Shown piece by piece: positions 51,195-61,574 of a DNA stretch of 64,000 bases. Each line of letters begins with the position of its first letter. The first letter of the stretch is position 1. The stretch is taken from the NCBI GenBank assembly GCA_028751875.1, contig CM054145.1, positions 50,445,356 through 50,509,355 on the forward strand. The letters are read 5' to 3'. Source of the stretch: Rapana venosa. Taxonomy: Eukaryota > Mollusca > Gastropoda > Neogastropoda > Muricidae. The position numbers and the translations under genes are program-made. The notes under the pieces are model-generated. The model was not told the DNA's origin. It made no database searches and was given only the letters and a program-made list of their open reading frames with translations.

Positions 51195-51200
51195 GAGAGA
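51124..51200. repeat. GT array
   Basis: About 60 bp of GT followed by GA. Confidence 0.97.
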
Positions 51201-51300
51201 GAGATGGAGATATTTCTAGATCTGTTTGTAGAAAGAATTTATGTATCCATGGTCTGTGAAAAGAAATATTACATAATGTATTATATTTAGCTCATCCTTG

Positions 51301-51302
<2 letters not shown>

Positions 51303-51356
<54 letters not shown>

Positions 51357-51395
51357 TGTGTTTGTGTGCGCCTGTGTGCGCGCGCGTACGGGCAT
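51303..51395. repeat. CA array and GT/CG tract
   Basis: CA run 51,303-51,352 then GTGTGTTTGTGTGCG and GCGCGCGTACG. Confidence 0.95.
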
Positions 51396-51399
51396 GTAT

Positions 51400-51871
51400 G
51401 CCTGCTAGCCATGGTGTATATGCTACTGTCGCTGCTAGCTCCCCCTCTCCTCACCCTCAGCCTCTTCTTCCCATTCTTCGTCCCTTAATTTCCAGACCAT
51501 TTTCGCATCTCTCTGGTTTCATTCGAAACCTTAGTGCTTCGACCTCGTCTTTGAGTGTAGAGATTTTAGTGCACCATTCAGAGTCTACTCTTTTAGTTCA
51601 TCACCAAGTTATTTGGCTTGATGATGTTGTATCGATCCCCCGATTCAGCCCACACAGATGGGAGTTGTCGCAGACACAAACACCGTGTGAATGCAGCGTG
51701 CCTGCGTGGAGCATGATTTGTAATGGGAAAATTCGATCCCACTGCTATGAATCTGCCATGCTTGCTACGTTGTTGCTGCCTTCAGGCGATCTGCTTTATT
51801 ATTGCAGACAATGTCAGTTGATTTGTTGCCACTGTGAAAAACGAAAAAAGAAGAAAAGAGAGAGGTGCTGA
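51400..51871 (+). other. unique sequence with an unrecognised open frame
   Basis: The plus strand is open from 51,356 to 51,871. After the repeat-derived start the frame covers about 155 codons of ordinary sequence, with a cysteine-rich end (CRQCQLICCHCEKR). I see no family match or splice signal that would settle it. It could be a chance frame. Confidence 0.22.
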
Positions 51872-51954
51872 TCTCTGTTTGGGTGAAGAAGGTGTTTATT
51901 TGTACTATTGAATTAACGAATGGGTGTTGAGGGGAGGGATGGGGGGGAGGGGGT

Positions 51955-52110
51955 CCAATCCAATCCAATCCTGTTGTTTATAGCCCTGCCGACCACAGAG
52001 GCCATATAATACCAGGGCTGTCACCTTGTCAAATTTTCAATCTCAGATTAAAAATGTTCAGCTATATACAGATTAAAACAGTGTATAAAACCAACTCTAC
52101 TGTTTTTTAT
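51955..52110 (-). mobile_element. S7-related fragment
   Basis: Plus strand AATCCTGTTGTTTATAGCCC, CACAGAGGCCATATAATACC, AGCTATATACAGATTAAAAC and GTATAAAACCAA resemble 56,320-56,490. Confidence 0.6.
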
Positions 52111-52122
52111 TTTTAGTCTATT

Positions 52123-52458
52123 TCATTCTTTTATATCGAGGATACTGGAATAAGCACTTATGTGCTTTTTTACATCCAGTCCCCGTGTGCATGCGGTTTT
52201 ATAAATTTTGTCATCTGTTCCCACCGGCACACAATGGCCTACTCTTTCGAAAAGCGGAACAGGATTTAACGTGTGCGCAAGATGTTCTGCGTGCGTTCGC
52301 ACACGGGGCCTCGGTTTATAGTCTCATCCGAAGGACTTTTGGGAAAGTGGAGTCTGCACTGATGTTAACTCCAGGGGAAAATATCCCCTTGAGCGGGAAT
52401 CGAACCCGGATCGTCAGATTGCGAGCGCAATGTTCTAACCACTAGGCTATGTCGTTCA
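52123..52458 (-). mobile_element. S1 SINE, near full length
   Basis: Minus strand: ATAGCCTAGTGGTTAGAACA (A box), TCCGGGTTCGATTCCCG (B box), GAGTTAACATCAGTGCAGAC, CCTTCGGATGAGACTATAAA, CGCACGCAGAACATCTTGCG, and 3' end AAGCACATAAGTGCTTATTC. Very similar to the 32.6- and 54.2-kb copies. TTCATT occurs at both ends and may be a target-site duplication. Confidence 0.87.
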
Positions 52459-52509
52459 TTGTATCAACTCCCTGGCCGACTATAAAGAGAGGGGGGTGGA
52501 TGTGTGTGG

Positions 52510-52865
52510 AAATAGTATAGTATAGTATAGTATAGTATAGTAGTATAGTATAGTAGAGTAGAGTATAGTATAGTATAGTATAGTATAGTATAGTATAGTA
52601 TAGTATAGTATAGTATAGTATAGTATAGTATAGTATAGATATATTTAGTCTAGTATAGTGTATAGTATGTATAGTATAGTATAGTATAGTATAGTATAGC
52701 AATAATAATAATAATAATGATATGATAATAATAATTATCATATAAATTCCATATATTATCATTATTATTAGTATAGTATAGTATAGTATAATATAGTTTA
52801 GTATAGTATAGAATAGAGTAGTGTAGTGTAGTGTAGTATAGTGTAGTGTAGTGTAGCCTAGCAGA
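52510..52865. repeat. TATAG pentanucleotide array
   Basis: ATAGT pentamers with TAGAG, TGTAG and AATAAT interruptions. TATCATATAAATTCCATATA (52,737-52,756) inside it resembles a LINE 3' end. Confidence 0.95.
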
Positions 52866-52937
52866 GAGCAGAGCAGATAGCACAGTATAGTATAGCATAG
52901 TATAGCATAGCAAAGTATAGCATAGTATAGTACAGTA

Positions 52938-52965
<28 letters not shown>
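52866..52965. repeat. AGCATAGTAT pentamers and AAT run
   Basis: TAGCA/TAGTA pentamers, then AAT x10 at 52,938-52,968. Confidence 0.9.
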
Positions 52966-52967
<2 letters not shown>

Positions 52968-52970
<3 letters not shown>

Positions 52971-53018
52971 GGAACTTATATAGCGCTATATCTTGCAAAG
53001 ACAAATCAAAGCGCATAA
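52968..53018 (-). mobile_element. LINE 3' end (ATT-tail type)
   Basis: Plus strand AAATGGAACTTATATAGCGC, TATATCTTGCAAAGACAAAT and CAAAGCGCATAAG, preceded by AAT repeats. Reverse complement of the terminal string at 58.39 kb. Confidence 0.72.
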
Positions 53019-53236
53019 GTACAGTACAGTACAGTGCAGCAGAGGAGAGTACAGCAGAACATAGCATAGCATAGTAGAACATAGTAGAGCATAGCATAGC
53101 ATTGTATAGCATAGCACAGCACAGCATAGCATAGCACAGCACAGCACAGCACAGCATAGTATAGCACAGCACAGCACAGCACAGTATAGCACAGCACAGC
53201 ACAGCATAGCACAGCACAGCACAGCATAGCATAGCG
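53019..53236. repeat. AGCAC/AGCAT pentanucleotide array
   Basis: GTACA, AGCAT, TAGAA and AGCAC pentamers. It continues the pentamer phase of the arrays on the other side of the LINE end. Confidence 0.95.
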
Positions 53237-53430
53237 TGGGTTTAAGAGCCATTCCAGGACCGGGATTGACGAGTCATGGATCTCCAGGTCAGTCTGTCTT
53301 GGGCCAGGGGCTTGCACTCAGCCAGTCCACTGCCTGTCCAGTCTCTGACATCCTCTGGTCTTCCTCTATCTACCTCTCTTCCCTCCCACCCTCCCTGTTA
53401 GCGCTGTTTTGGGGGTTTGTGTGCTGTAGT
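53237..53430. other. unique sequence
   Basis: No gene recognised. Confidence 0.5.
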
Positions 53431-53560
53431 ACACTGTACTGTACTGTGCTTACTGTACTGCCCTTTACTGTAGCGTATTGTAATTTTAATTTACAGTTCT
53501 GTACTGTAAGATGTTATGTTGTACTATACTGTGTTGCAGTACAGTACATGTCCAGCGCTC
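53431..53560. repeat. GTACT pentamer-like sequence
   Basis: ACTGTACTGT and TACAGTTCTGTACTG, degraded pentamer repeats complementary in type to the AGTAC units at 53.02 kb. Confidence 0.65.
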
Positions 53561-53940
53561 TAAAACTTCCCTTTATCATTATCATTGTTGTTGTTGTTAT
53601 TGTTGTCTCTTAGTAGATTATCATATCATAATCATATCATCAAATATCACATTATCTTATTGTTATATTTTATTATTAGTTATGTTATCATCATCATCAT
53701 CACATGAGTAGCAGCAGCAGCAGACAGCAGTAGTAGTAATAGTAGTTATTGTTATCATCATTATAATTATTATTACTGTTATATTATCAGCGTACAGCTT
53801 GCTTACAGGCATCATTCACGATCCCCTTGAAATGCTGTGGTGCTGTGGTGTGAGGTGCGTCAGCTGGATGAAACCCTGTTTTAGGAGGCAGCAGACCAGC
53901 CAGTGCCTCCTTATGCCGCAGTCAGCATCCCGATGGCGCT
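53561..53940. other. unique sequence with short ATC/AGC runs
   Basis: ATC x4 at 53,687-53,700 and AGC runs near 53,709-53,722. No gene recognised. Confidence 0.5.
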
Positions 53941-53944
53941 TCTG

Positions 53945-54165
53945 AAATGGTAGGGTAGGGTTGGGTAAGGTAGGGTAGGGTAAGGCAGCCTAGGGTAGCA
54001 CAGGGTATGGTAGGGTATGGTAGGTTAGGGTAAGGTAGGGTAGGGTAGGGCAGCCTAGGGTAGCACAGGGTATGGTAGGGTATGGTAGGTTAGGGTAAGG
54101 TAGGGTAAGGTATTTTATTTTTATTTTATGTTTTATTTTATGTTTTATTTATTTTTATTTTCTTT
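53945..54165. repeat. TAGGG-type pentamer array with 65-bp higher-order unit
   Basis: Pentamers TAGGG, TAAGG, TATGG and TAGCA. GCAGCCTAGGGTAGCACAGG occurs at 53,985 and 54,050, and the following sequence repeats with the same 65-bp period, i.e. 13 pentamers. The array is split by an S1 SINE and resumes at 54,487. Confidence 0.93.
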
Positions 54166-54486
54166 TATATCGAGGATAATGGAATAAGCATTTATGTGCT
54201 TTTTTTTACATCCAGTCCCCATACGTGTGCGGTTTTTTGTAAATTCTGTCATCTGTTCCCACCGGCACACAGTGGTCTACTCTTACGAAAAGCGGAACAG
54301 GATTTAACGTGTGCGCAAGATGTTCTGCGTGCGTTCGCACACGGGACCTCGGTTTATAGTCTCATCCGAAGGACTTTTGGGGAGGGGTGGAGTCTGTACT
54401 GATGTTAACTCCAGGAGAAAATATCCCCTTGAACCCGGGTCGTCAGATTGCGAGCGCAATGTTCTAACCACTAGGCTATCCCGTCC
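54166..54486 (-). mobile_element. S1 SINE inserted in the pentamer array
   Basis: Minus strand: GGGACGGGATAGCCTAGTGG, B-box region truncated (CGACCCGGGTTCAAGG), body as in the 52.1-kb copy, 3' end AAGCACATAAATGCTTATTC. A TTTTA-rich tail (54,113-54,165) joins the array. Confidence 0.87.
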
Positions 54487-54602
54487 CCCTAGGGTTAGGG
54501 CAGGGTAGGGCAGTGTAGGGTATAGTATAGTGGGGTATGGTATGGTATGGCACTGCAGGGTAGGGTAAGTTGGGTAGGGTAGGGTAAGATAGGGTAGGGT
54601 AT
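54487..54602. repeat. TAGGG-type pentamer array, right part
   Basis: Continues after the SINE with TAGGG, CAGGG and TATGG units. Confidence 0.93.
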
Positions 54603-54960
54603 CGCTTACACTGCAATCAACTACTAAAGTTATTTACAGGCTACTCAAGACACTTTCATCGATATTCTCCCAAACCTAACTCTATCATTCTACAAAAATA
54701 CATAGTTATTTAAATGAAATGTATTGGTTTCTCTCAAGAAAAGAAAAAGATTTTTTTTTTTAATTTAATCCTGGAACATTGCAGTACAGTCTTAATCAAA
54801 CATATAGTGAAAGCTATGATTATGCTTAATATCGAGTCGCTATCGACATAGCGAATAGATAAAGGCAATACAGACTTAACACAGTTATAACATAGAATGT
54901 AGAAGGACAAATGAAAGAATTAAATCAACGCTTACACTTCAGAACAGTGTCAAAAAAGAG
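54603..54960. other. unique AT-rich sequence
   Basis: No gene recognised. Confidence 0.5.
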
Positions 54961-54984
54961 AAAGGAAGAAAAAAAAAAGAAAAA

Positions 54985-55015
54985 AGACAAACAGACAGAC
55001 AGACAGACAGACAGC

Positions 55016-55059
<44 letters not shown>

Positions 55060-55064
55060 TGATC

Positions 55065-55114
<50 letters not shown>

Positions 55115-55119
55115 CAGAC

Positions 55120-55151
<32 letters not shown>

Positions 55152-55227
55152 GGACAGGCAGACAGACAGAAAGACAGGCAGATGGAAAGACAGACAGAAA
55201 AAAGACAGAAATAAAGAAGGAAGAATG

Positions 55228-55280
<53 letters not shown>
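54985..55280. repeat. GACA, GATA and GA arrays
   Basis: GACA 54,988-55,012, GATA 55,016-55,112, GACA 55,113-55,170, and GA 55,232-55,278. Confidence 0.96.
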
Positions 55281-55284
<4 letters not shown>

Positions 55285-55319
55285 ACAGACAGACAGACAT
55301 AGACAGACAGAAATGGACA

Positions 55320-55495
55320 CCCATATTAACCGACGCACTAAGGGGAGGCCATAGCAAGGGAGAGCATACTCTCCATACCCAGGCCCTCTTCCGGCACTTG
55401 GCCAGGCGTTAAGAAGCTAAAGTGACGATGACGGGTGTGATTATACCCCTTTCTGTCCACCCTGGGTGTCAGACAGCATGACTCCATTGGAGAGG
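55320..55495. other. unique spacer
   Basis: No gene recognised. Confidence 0.5.
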
Positions 55496-55499
55496 GGGA

Positions 55500-55506
55500 A
55501 GAGAGG

Positions 55507-55577
<71 letters not shown>

Positions 55578-55625
55578 GTGTGTGTGTGTGTGTTAGAAAG
55601 AGAGAGAGACACAAACACACACACA

Positions 55626-55675
<50 letters not shown>

Positions 55676-55767
55676 ACACACAAGGGATAACAGAAACGAT
55701 GCGGAAAAAAAATTTTTTTAATGATACAGGCATATACAAACTCACAGACAGACAGACACACACACAC

Positions 55768-55830
<63 letters not shown>

Positions 55831-55832
55831 TC
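55500..55832. repeat. GA array then two CA arrays
   Basis: GA 55,508-55,573, CA 55,607-55,680, a spacer, and CA 55,757-55,826. Confidence 0.97.
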
Positions 55833-56310
55833 AGCAGCAGCATCAGTAGCAGCAGCGTTACAATGACAGTCAATTAGTCAGCTCCCCATCTCAGCCCTGT
55901 CCACACACAATGCCACCTCCCGCACCCCCACCCTCACCCCACCGGGACACCTGCCATCCTCAAATGCCACGACACTCCAGCGACAAGATGAAAAAATAAG
56001 AAACAGGACACCCCGAGAAAATATCGCTAAAACCCCCAAAAAAAATTCCCCAAAAAGAAAACGTGGGTACTTTCCCAAAACCTCAGAGAGAGCAAGAGCC
56101 ATTTATTCACTCCCTCACTCATCCCATAGTGTAGTGTCATCCAGTCCCCCCTCCCCAACACCTAGATTCTGAAAGGTGACAGCGCTATAGAAAGTGACAG
56201 GCACTGTTCTGCAATCCTGATTTCCTTTTTCCGCCCTTGGCCCTTTGAGGACAGAATGATGCCAAAAGACTGCATTCTGACAAGATACATAATAATATAA
56301 TATAGACATA
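55833..56310. other. unique sequence
   Basis: No gene recognised. Confidence 0.5.
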
Positions 56311-56314
56311 CCCA

Positions 56315-56625
56315 TCCAATCTCGTTGTTGATAGCCCCCCCCCCCCCCCTCCCTCACCACCACTACCCCCACCACCACAGAGGAGAGGCCATAATTTTAT
56401 TGGGGTTGTCACTTAGTCAGATTTGGTCAATCTCTTATAAAAAAACTGTGCAGCTGTATACAGATTAAGACAGAGTCTAAAACCAATGCCTCCATGGACT
56501 TATGACCCTGAGGGTGTGATATGACGGGTCTGGGTATATATAGCTAGGGGGAAGAGACCGAGATGAGCGGCGTGGAAACAGCAGGACAGGAACGTCGCAG
56601 AAGATGAGGCTGCAAAAATAAAAAT
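56315..56625 (-). mobile_element. S7 repeat, longer copy
   Basis: Minus strand: TTTGCAGCCTCATCTTCTGC, GACGTTCCTGTCCTGCTGTT, CACGCCGCTCATCTCGGTCT, then a segment ACTCTGTCTTAATCTGTATA shared with 51.96 kb, ending in a C run on plus (56,335-56,348). Confidence 0.65.
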
Positions 56626-57168
<543 letters not shown>

Positions 57169-57235
57169 GAGAATGGCAATTTAAAAATCGTTTTTAAAAA
57201 AGTGTCCACAACCCCAATGCCTTAGTGATTTATAG

Positions 57236-57285
57236 CACACACACACATACACACACACATACACACACATACACACACATACACA

Positions 57286-57326
<41 letters not shown>

Positions 57327-57355
57327 CACACACACACACACCACACACCACACCC
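57236..57355. repeat. CA array
   Basis: CA repeats with regular ATACA interruptions, on the opposite strand sense to the GT array 70 bp upstream. The two could pair as a hairpin. Confidence 0.97.
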
Positions 57356-57600
57356 ATCATTATCAAAGACTGCAGTGGTACTGACTACTGAGGTTTACTG
57401 AGTGTGCTGCAGTCCAGTCAAGGGCTGACATTGCCTGATGTCCTGATTAGGACTGACCACCAGTTGGCCATCCTCACCCGCCATAGAGGGACAGTGCTCA
57501 TCACTCTCTTACACGCCCTCCCCCCTCCCCTCCCCCTTCAGCCTTCCCTTTCATCCTAAGCCCAGCAGCCCCCATCTCCTGGCCCGGCACCATCCTGAAA
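57356..57600. other. unique and C-rich spacer
   Basis: No gene recognised. Confidence 0.5.
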
Positions 57601-57619
57601 CTCTCCACACATCCCATCG

Positions 57620-58431
57620 ACCTGCAATGAGTTCTCTCTCTCTCTTCGCCAGAAACCTGGTCATGACACTTTTAAATCCAGCCTCATTTATTTCATTTCA
57701 TTTATACCACTTTAAGTCACGCAGATTTCTCTGCGTGAAATTCGGGCTGCTCTCCCCGGGGAGAGCACGTCGCCACAAGAGCAACGCCACCCATTGTTTT
57801 TCTTTTTTTCTGTCTGCAACAGTATTTGTTTCCCTATCAGAGGGGCTTTTTTCTACATAATTTTGCCAGGGACAATTCTCTTGTTGCCGTGGGTTCTTTT
57901 ACGTGCGCTAAATAATTATGTGCAACACACGGTACCTCGGTTTATCGTCTCATCCGAAAGACTAGCGCCCAGACCACCACTCATGATCTAATGGATGGGG
58001 AAAAAGTTTCGGGTCCAAACGGGATACGAACCACCGCACACTTCCGACCCGGACTTTTCGCTTTCTAGACAGGCGCGTTACCTCTAGACCACCGATCCAT
58101 ACAGCCTCAAGACATATTTATTTCAAACCTAAGATTTCCCTCCTCCTGTTTCATATCAGAACTGTCCCACCTTCACTAACCCATGTCCTATCACCCTGCT
58201 AAAGTATACGACCTGTGTGAGTGTGTGTGTGCTTTTGAAAAACATTTTTTTTTAAATATAATTGACTATTGAAATTTTATTTCATACATTTTGTCTGCAG
58301 CACACCATGTTTGTAATATCTGTTTGTTTAAACTATTGATATTTATCATTGATTGCATGACTGTGTAAGATTAGGTTGAATGCATGCGCTTTGATTTGTC
58401 TTTGCAAGATATAGCGCTATATAAGTTCCAT

Positions 58432-58486
<55 letters not shown>

Positions 58487-58550
58487 TGTTGTTGTTGTTG
58501 TTGTTGTTATTATTATTATTATTATTATCATTATTATTATTACATCCCCC
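57620..58550 (+). mobile_element. LINE-C 3' end with ATT tail, split by S3 SINE
   Basis: With the S3 insertion removed, the plus strand reads ...GHDTFKSSLKTYLFQT-stop, the form of a non-LTR ORF2 C-terminus. About 280 bp of AT-rich 3' region follows, ending GCGCTTTGATTTGTCTTTGC, GATATAGCGCTATATAAGTT, CCATGT and ATT repeats (58,434-58,550). The terminal string also occurs at 26.1 and 53.0 kb. The coding match is short, so the ORF2 reading is moderate. Confidence 0.6.
57687..58101 (-). mobile_element. S3 SINE with 8-bp target-site duplication
   Basis: Minus strand: ATGGATCGGTGGTCTAGAGG (A box), a B-box region GGTTCGTATCCCG, GCGCTAGTCTTTCGGATGAG, GCACATAATTATTTAGCGCA, GTAAAAGAACCCACGGCAAC, GTTGCAGACAGAAAAAAAGA, and the palindrome CTCTCCCCGGGGAGAG. 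The tail is ATAAATGAAATGA. CAGCCTCA flanks it at 57,679-57,686 and 58,102-58,109. The tRNA head has an extended insert compared with a normal tRNA. Confidence 0.88.
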
Positions 58551-58849
58551 AGCCCCTCACACACTCTCAGACTCGTCCATCCTCAAGTTGTTGTGGTGGT
58601 GGTGGTGGTGGTGGTGGTTGATGGTGGGTAATGGTTTGTTGTTGGCTTTGCTTATCTTCCTTGATTTGTCTGCTTGTTTTTTTCTCTGCTGCTTTATTTT
58701 TTATTGCTTCTCTTATTCTGTTTTGTCATGTTTTGTTGTTTTCAATTTAAAGATGCTTAAAATTGGTGATTTGTAATCTGCAAAACTGACGCACAGTTTA
58801 CTATATGATCATTGACGAATGGGCCGATGGGGTTTTTGGTTTTGTATTG
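58551..58849. other. GGT run and unique sequence
   Basis: GGT x9 at 58,593-58,618. No gene recognised. Confidence 0.55.
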
Positions 58850-58962
58850 TTCCTCAGCTAGAACTCAGAGGTTTAATCAATGTTGGTAAGGTTTTGCGTA
58901 TGTAACCATTTTTGCCCACCATTATTGTAGCCGTGTTCCGACTGTGAGGATTGTTGTTGATA
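58850..58962 (-). mobile_element. T5 module fragment
   Basis: Plus strand TTCCTCAGCTAGAACTCAG, GTAAGGTTTTGCGTATGTAA and GTAGCCGTGTTCCGACTGTG. Confidence 0.72.
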
Positions 58963-59009
58963 TAAAAGTGACACACCCAACTAGGAAGCGGAAAGTTGAG
59001 GATTTGATT

Positions 59010-59288
59010 CCCATTTGAACTCAGGGTTTTTCCCCTATCAACTAATCCTTGAATTGGGGTTTGGTGCTGGTCTTTTCAAGAAGACAATAAACTGCAGTCC
59101 TGTGTGGAACACACTTTTGGTACAACTAAAAGAACCCACGGCAACAAGAGAGTTGTCTCTGGCAACATTCTGTAGAAAAGGTTACTGTCATAAAAAAACA
59201 TATACACACAGAAAGGAAAATCAAATGGGTGACGCTGCTTTTGGGGCAACACACCCTTGTCGTGGAGAAATCCGCGGAATCTGAATGT
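59010..59288 (+). mobile_element. S3-related SINE body, diverged
   Basis: TGGTCTTTTCAAGAAGACAA, AAAAGAACCCACGGCAACAA, GAGTTGTCTCTGGCAACATT and GGGTGACGCTGCTTTTGGGG follow the order of S3. The tRNA-like head is not visible. Confidence 0.65.
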
Positions 59289-59575
59289 GGTATTATTTTT
59301 TATTTATGTTCGTCCGTCGTGTCCGACGATGACCTCCAAAACAGCAGAGGAGGCAGCTGCTGTTTTGGAAACTGGGCAGAAATTTGATTATAGTGGAGAT
59401 GCCTTGCCCACTGTACATCCCCACTCTCTCGGCCAAGTGGGCATAAGGACAGTCAGCGATGGAGATGTTCTCCAAAAGGCCAACCAGCCCCCAGGGCTGC
59501 AGCACATAAGGACTGTGCGAGTCAAGCCTCCTAGTCAGAGAGTCATAGTCGATCACTAAAGACTAAGCTGTAAAG
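59289..59575. other. unique sequence, open on both strands, unrecognised
   Basis: The plus strand is open from 59,257 to 59,559 and the minus from 59,293 to 59,556. It contains the short inverted pair GTCGTGTCCGACGATGAC. I recognise no protein family. I suspect a dispersed repeat. Confidence 0.25.
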
Positions 59576-59631
59576 TGGAATTCCATGAGTGGGAAAGCCA
59601 CTGGTCATACAGCCTCTCACTTTTTATTTAT

Positions 59632-60036
59632 TTTTTATTTTATACCACTTTATGTCACGAGATTTCTCTGCGTGAAATTCGGGCTGCTCTCCCCGGGGAG
59701 AGCACGTCGCCACAAGAGCAACGCCACCCATTGTTTTTCTTTTTTTCTGTCTGCAACAGTATTTGTTTCCCTATCAGAGGGGCTTTTTTCTACATAATTT
59801 TGCCAGGGACAATTCTCTTGTTGCCGTGGGTTCTTTTACGTGCGCTAAATAATTATGTGCAACACACGGTACCTCGGTTTATCGTCTCATCCGAAAGACT
59901 AGCGCCCAGACCACCACTCATGGTCTAATGGATGGGGAAAAATTTCGGGCCCAAAAGGGGTACGAACCACGCACACACCTGACCTGGACTTTTCGCATTC
60001 TAGACAGGCGCGTTACCTCTAGACCACCGATCCATT
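59632..60036 (-). mobile_element. S3 SINE, near identical to the 57.7-kb copy
   Basis: 59,661-59,922 is identical to 57,724-57,985 (262 bp, by reading). Outside that the two differ at scattered sites, especially around the head (TCGGGCCCAAAAGGGGTAC versus TCGGGTCCAAACGGGATAC). No clear target-site duplication seen. Confidence 0.88.
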
Positions 60037-60290
60037 TGCGTCAATGGTTTAATCAAGAACTGTGATAAAACCTTCAATACAAATGACACGCATTGGACTT
60101 TATTAGACCAGTCCACCGAGTCAGTTTTCAGACAACTACTGCAAATCAACTCTAACAGCTGATACTCACTTTGTCTTAAATTCGTGAGGATACTTGGGAC
60201 GCCCTTTTATAAAGATGAGGGTGTCGTGGTGCACAGTCCTCGCAGTTTTCTTGCACACCGTTATCTTGAGCGCATGTTGGAAGTTTGGTA
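60037..60290. other. unique sequence
   Basis: No gene recognised. Confidence 0.5.
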
Positions 60291-60294
60291 TGGC

Positions 60295-60402
60295 TGTGTC
60301 TTCGAGGTTCACCAGTGATGAGATTTAGCGAATGCCACCGGTTTTGCCCGCCATTAAGGTAGCCGCATTCCAATTCCGAGGATGTTGGGCAGTTTAACAA
60401 TG
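60295..60402 (-). mobile_element. T5 module fragment
   Basis: Plus strand GAGGTTCACCAGTGATGAGA, GCGAATGCCACCGGTTTTGC and CATTAAGGTAGCCGCATTCC. Confidence 0.72.
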
Positions 60403-60423
60403 CCACTGCGACTTAAGCGTCAA

Positions 60424-60437
60424 GGAATTGATTGATG

Positions 60438-60476
<39 letters not shown>

Positions 60477-60545
60477 GGATGGATGGATGGATGGAATTGC
60501 TGGTTGCTTGATTGACTGATTGATAGATTGATTGATTGATCAAAG
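60424..60545. repeat. GATT/GATG array
   Basis: GATT repeats, GATG repeats at 60,472-60,495, then GATT/GACT. Confidence 0.95.
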
Positions 60546-60946
60546 TGGTGTTACGATACTACTTTACTCTTCAAACTACCAGTGATAACTGTACACTACG
60601 CTGGCACTCCTACCACTTACAGACTAAACACCGGGAACGGCACAACATGACTACAAACTAGGGGAACAGGTATCCTGAGGGGAGGGGCCCCCGATAGGGG
60701 AAAAGAAGGTGCCTGCTCATCCAGCTGGGCAGCACAATACAGCCGGCCACAGACCACCTTGCCGCGTGTTGACTCGGCATCGGGACACTGTAACACCATT
60801 CCATTGACACCGACAAGCCGTGCAGGGAAAGGGAGAGGGTCTGGGAGGGATTGGGGGCAGAAGGGGAGAATTGGGAAATCTTTCCCTCAATGTCCTGTAT
60901 GTTTTTCTTGGAGAGGTTCGAGGAGAGCCTGCATTCAGGGTGAGGA
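60546..60946. other. unique sequence, open frames unrecognised
   Basis: Open frames on both strands (plus 60,759-61,034; minus 60,658-61,149) overlap. Neither suggests a family. Confidence 0.3.
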
Positions 60947-60947
60947 C

Positions 60948-61013
60948 CAAATCCCCGCAGGGACAGGGAAGGAAAAAAGTAAAATCCCCGCAGGGACAGT
61001 GAAGGAAAAAGAA
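60948..61013. repeat. 33-bp tandem duplication
   Basis: ATCCCCGCAGGGACAG and GAAGGAAAAA are repeated head to tail (60,948 and 60,981). AAAAAG followed by GTAATA at 61,030 has the form of a weak splice donor, but the frames do not join to the next exon. Confidence 0.75.
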
Positions 61014-61221
61014 GCACTTGAGAGAAAAAGGTAATACATTGCAGATGGCTGTGTTTGGGCTCCAATTGCTGGCTGTAAAAGAAAAAAAAGAGAAAAATCC
61101 TGCTGGTGCTTGAATGTGGATTGTGAACAGAATTAGGCACACTCCACATGTTTGTGGGATTTGATTGAAGGTCTGTGCTAGCTTCGTTATTATTCTCATG
61201 ATGGCAGGTTTTGTCTTACAG

Positions 61222-61561
61222 CTCGAATGTCACTTTCAATCTGTGCTAAAGTGAAAGGGAAAACCCTAATCGTAATGTTCGTTATTCCACCAGAAGGTGT
61301 GATAACTGATGATAATTATTATAAAATAAAATCACACTTTCTTCAAGGGACAATAGAAAGAAGATTGCCGGAAAAGAAAAAGGCCAAGAACACCTGGCGC
61401 AAATATTCAGGCAGGGAACACATCACCCTGGGGTACTGGGACGTAAATACAATTGCTACCTTGGGGTACACCATTATTAATGCTGACCAGCAGCAAACAG
61501 AAGAGGAGATCCATTGCAGTTGTCCCCTTACACTCCACCAGGAACAGTGGACAGCTTGTAG
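61222..61561 (+). CDS. possible coding exon, unrecognised protein
   Basis: The plus strand is open over 340 bp between TTTTGTCTTACAG (acceptor ending 61,221) and AG/GTATGC (donor at 61,562). An ATG lies at 61,227. The reading has ordinary amino-acid composition: MFVIPPEGVITDDNYYKIKS, RRLPEKKKAKNTWRKYSGRE, ITLGYWDVNTIATLGYTIIN and EEIHCSCPLTLHQEQW. It is charged in the middle and has two cysteines near the end. I recognise no family. No matching upstream coding exon is visible in frame, so this could be the first coding exon. If the donor is not used, the frame ends with a stop at 61,572-61,574. Confidence 0.4.
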
Positions 61562-61574
61562 GTATGCAAGATGA

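Noticed and set aside
53945..54602. Telomere-like repeat (TAGGG)
   Set aside because: The unit is a pentamer with variants, not the hexamer TTAGGG, and it lies in the middle of the window.
57627..57991. Plus frames in the S3 SINE copies (also at 59.6 kb)
   Set aside because: The same frames occur in both copies because the SINE sequence is identical, and they cross the SINE boundaries.
58384..58776. 130-codon plus frame
   Set aside because: It is mainly the ATT tail of LINE-C and a GGT run.
60658..61149. 163-codon minus frame
   Set aside because: It is overlapped by an equally open plus frame and another minus frame. No family is recognised, there is no start context, and it is partly made of a 33-bp duplication.
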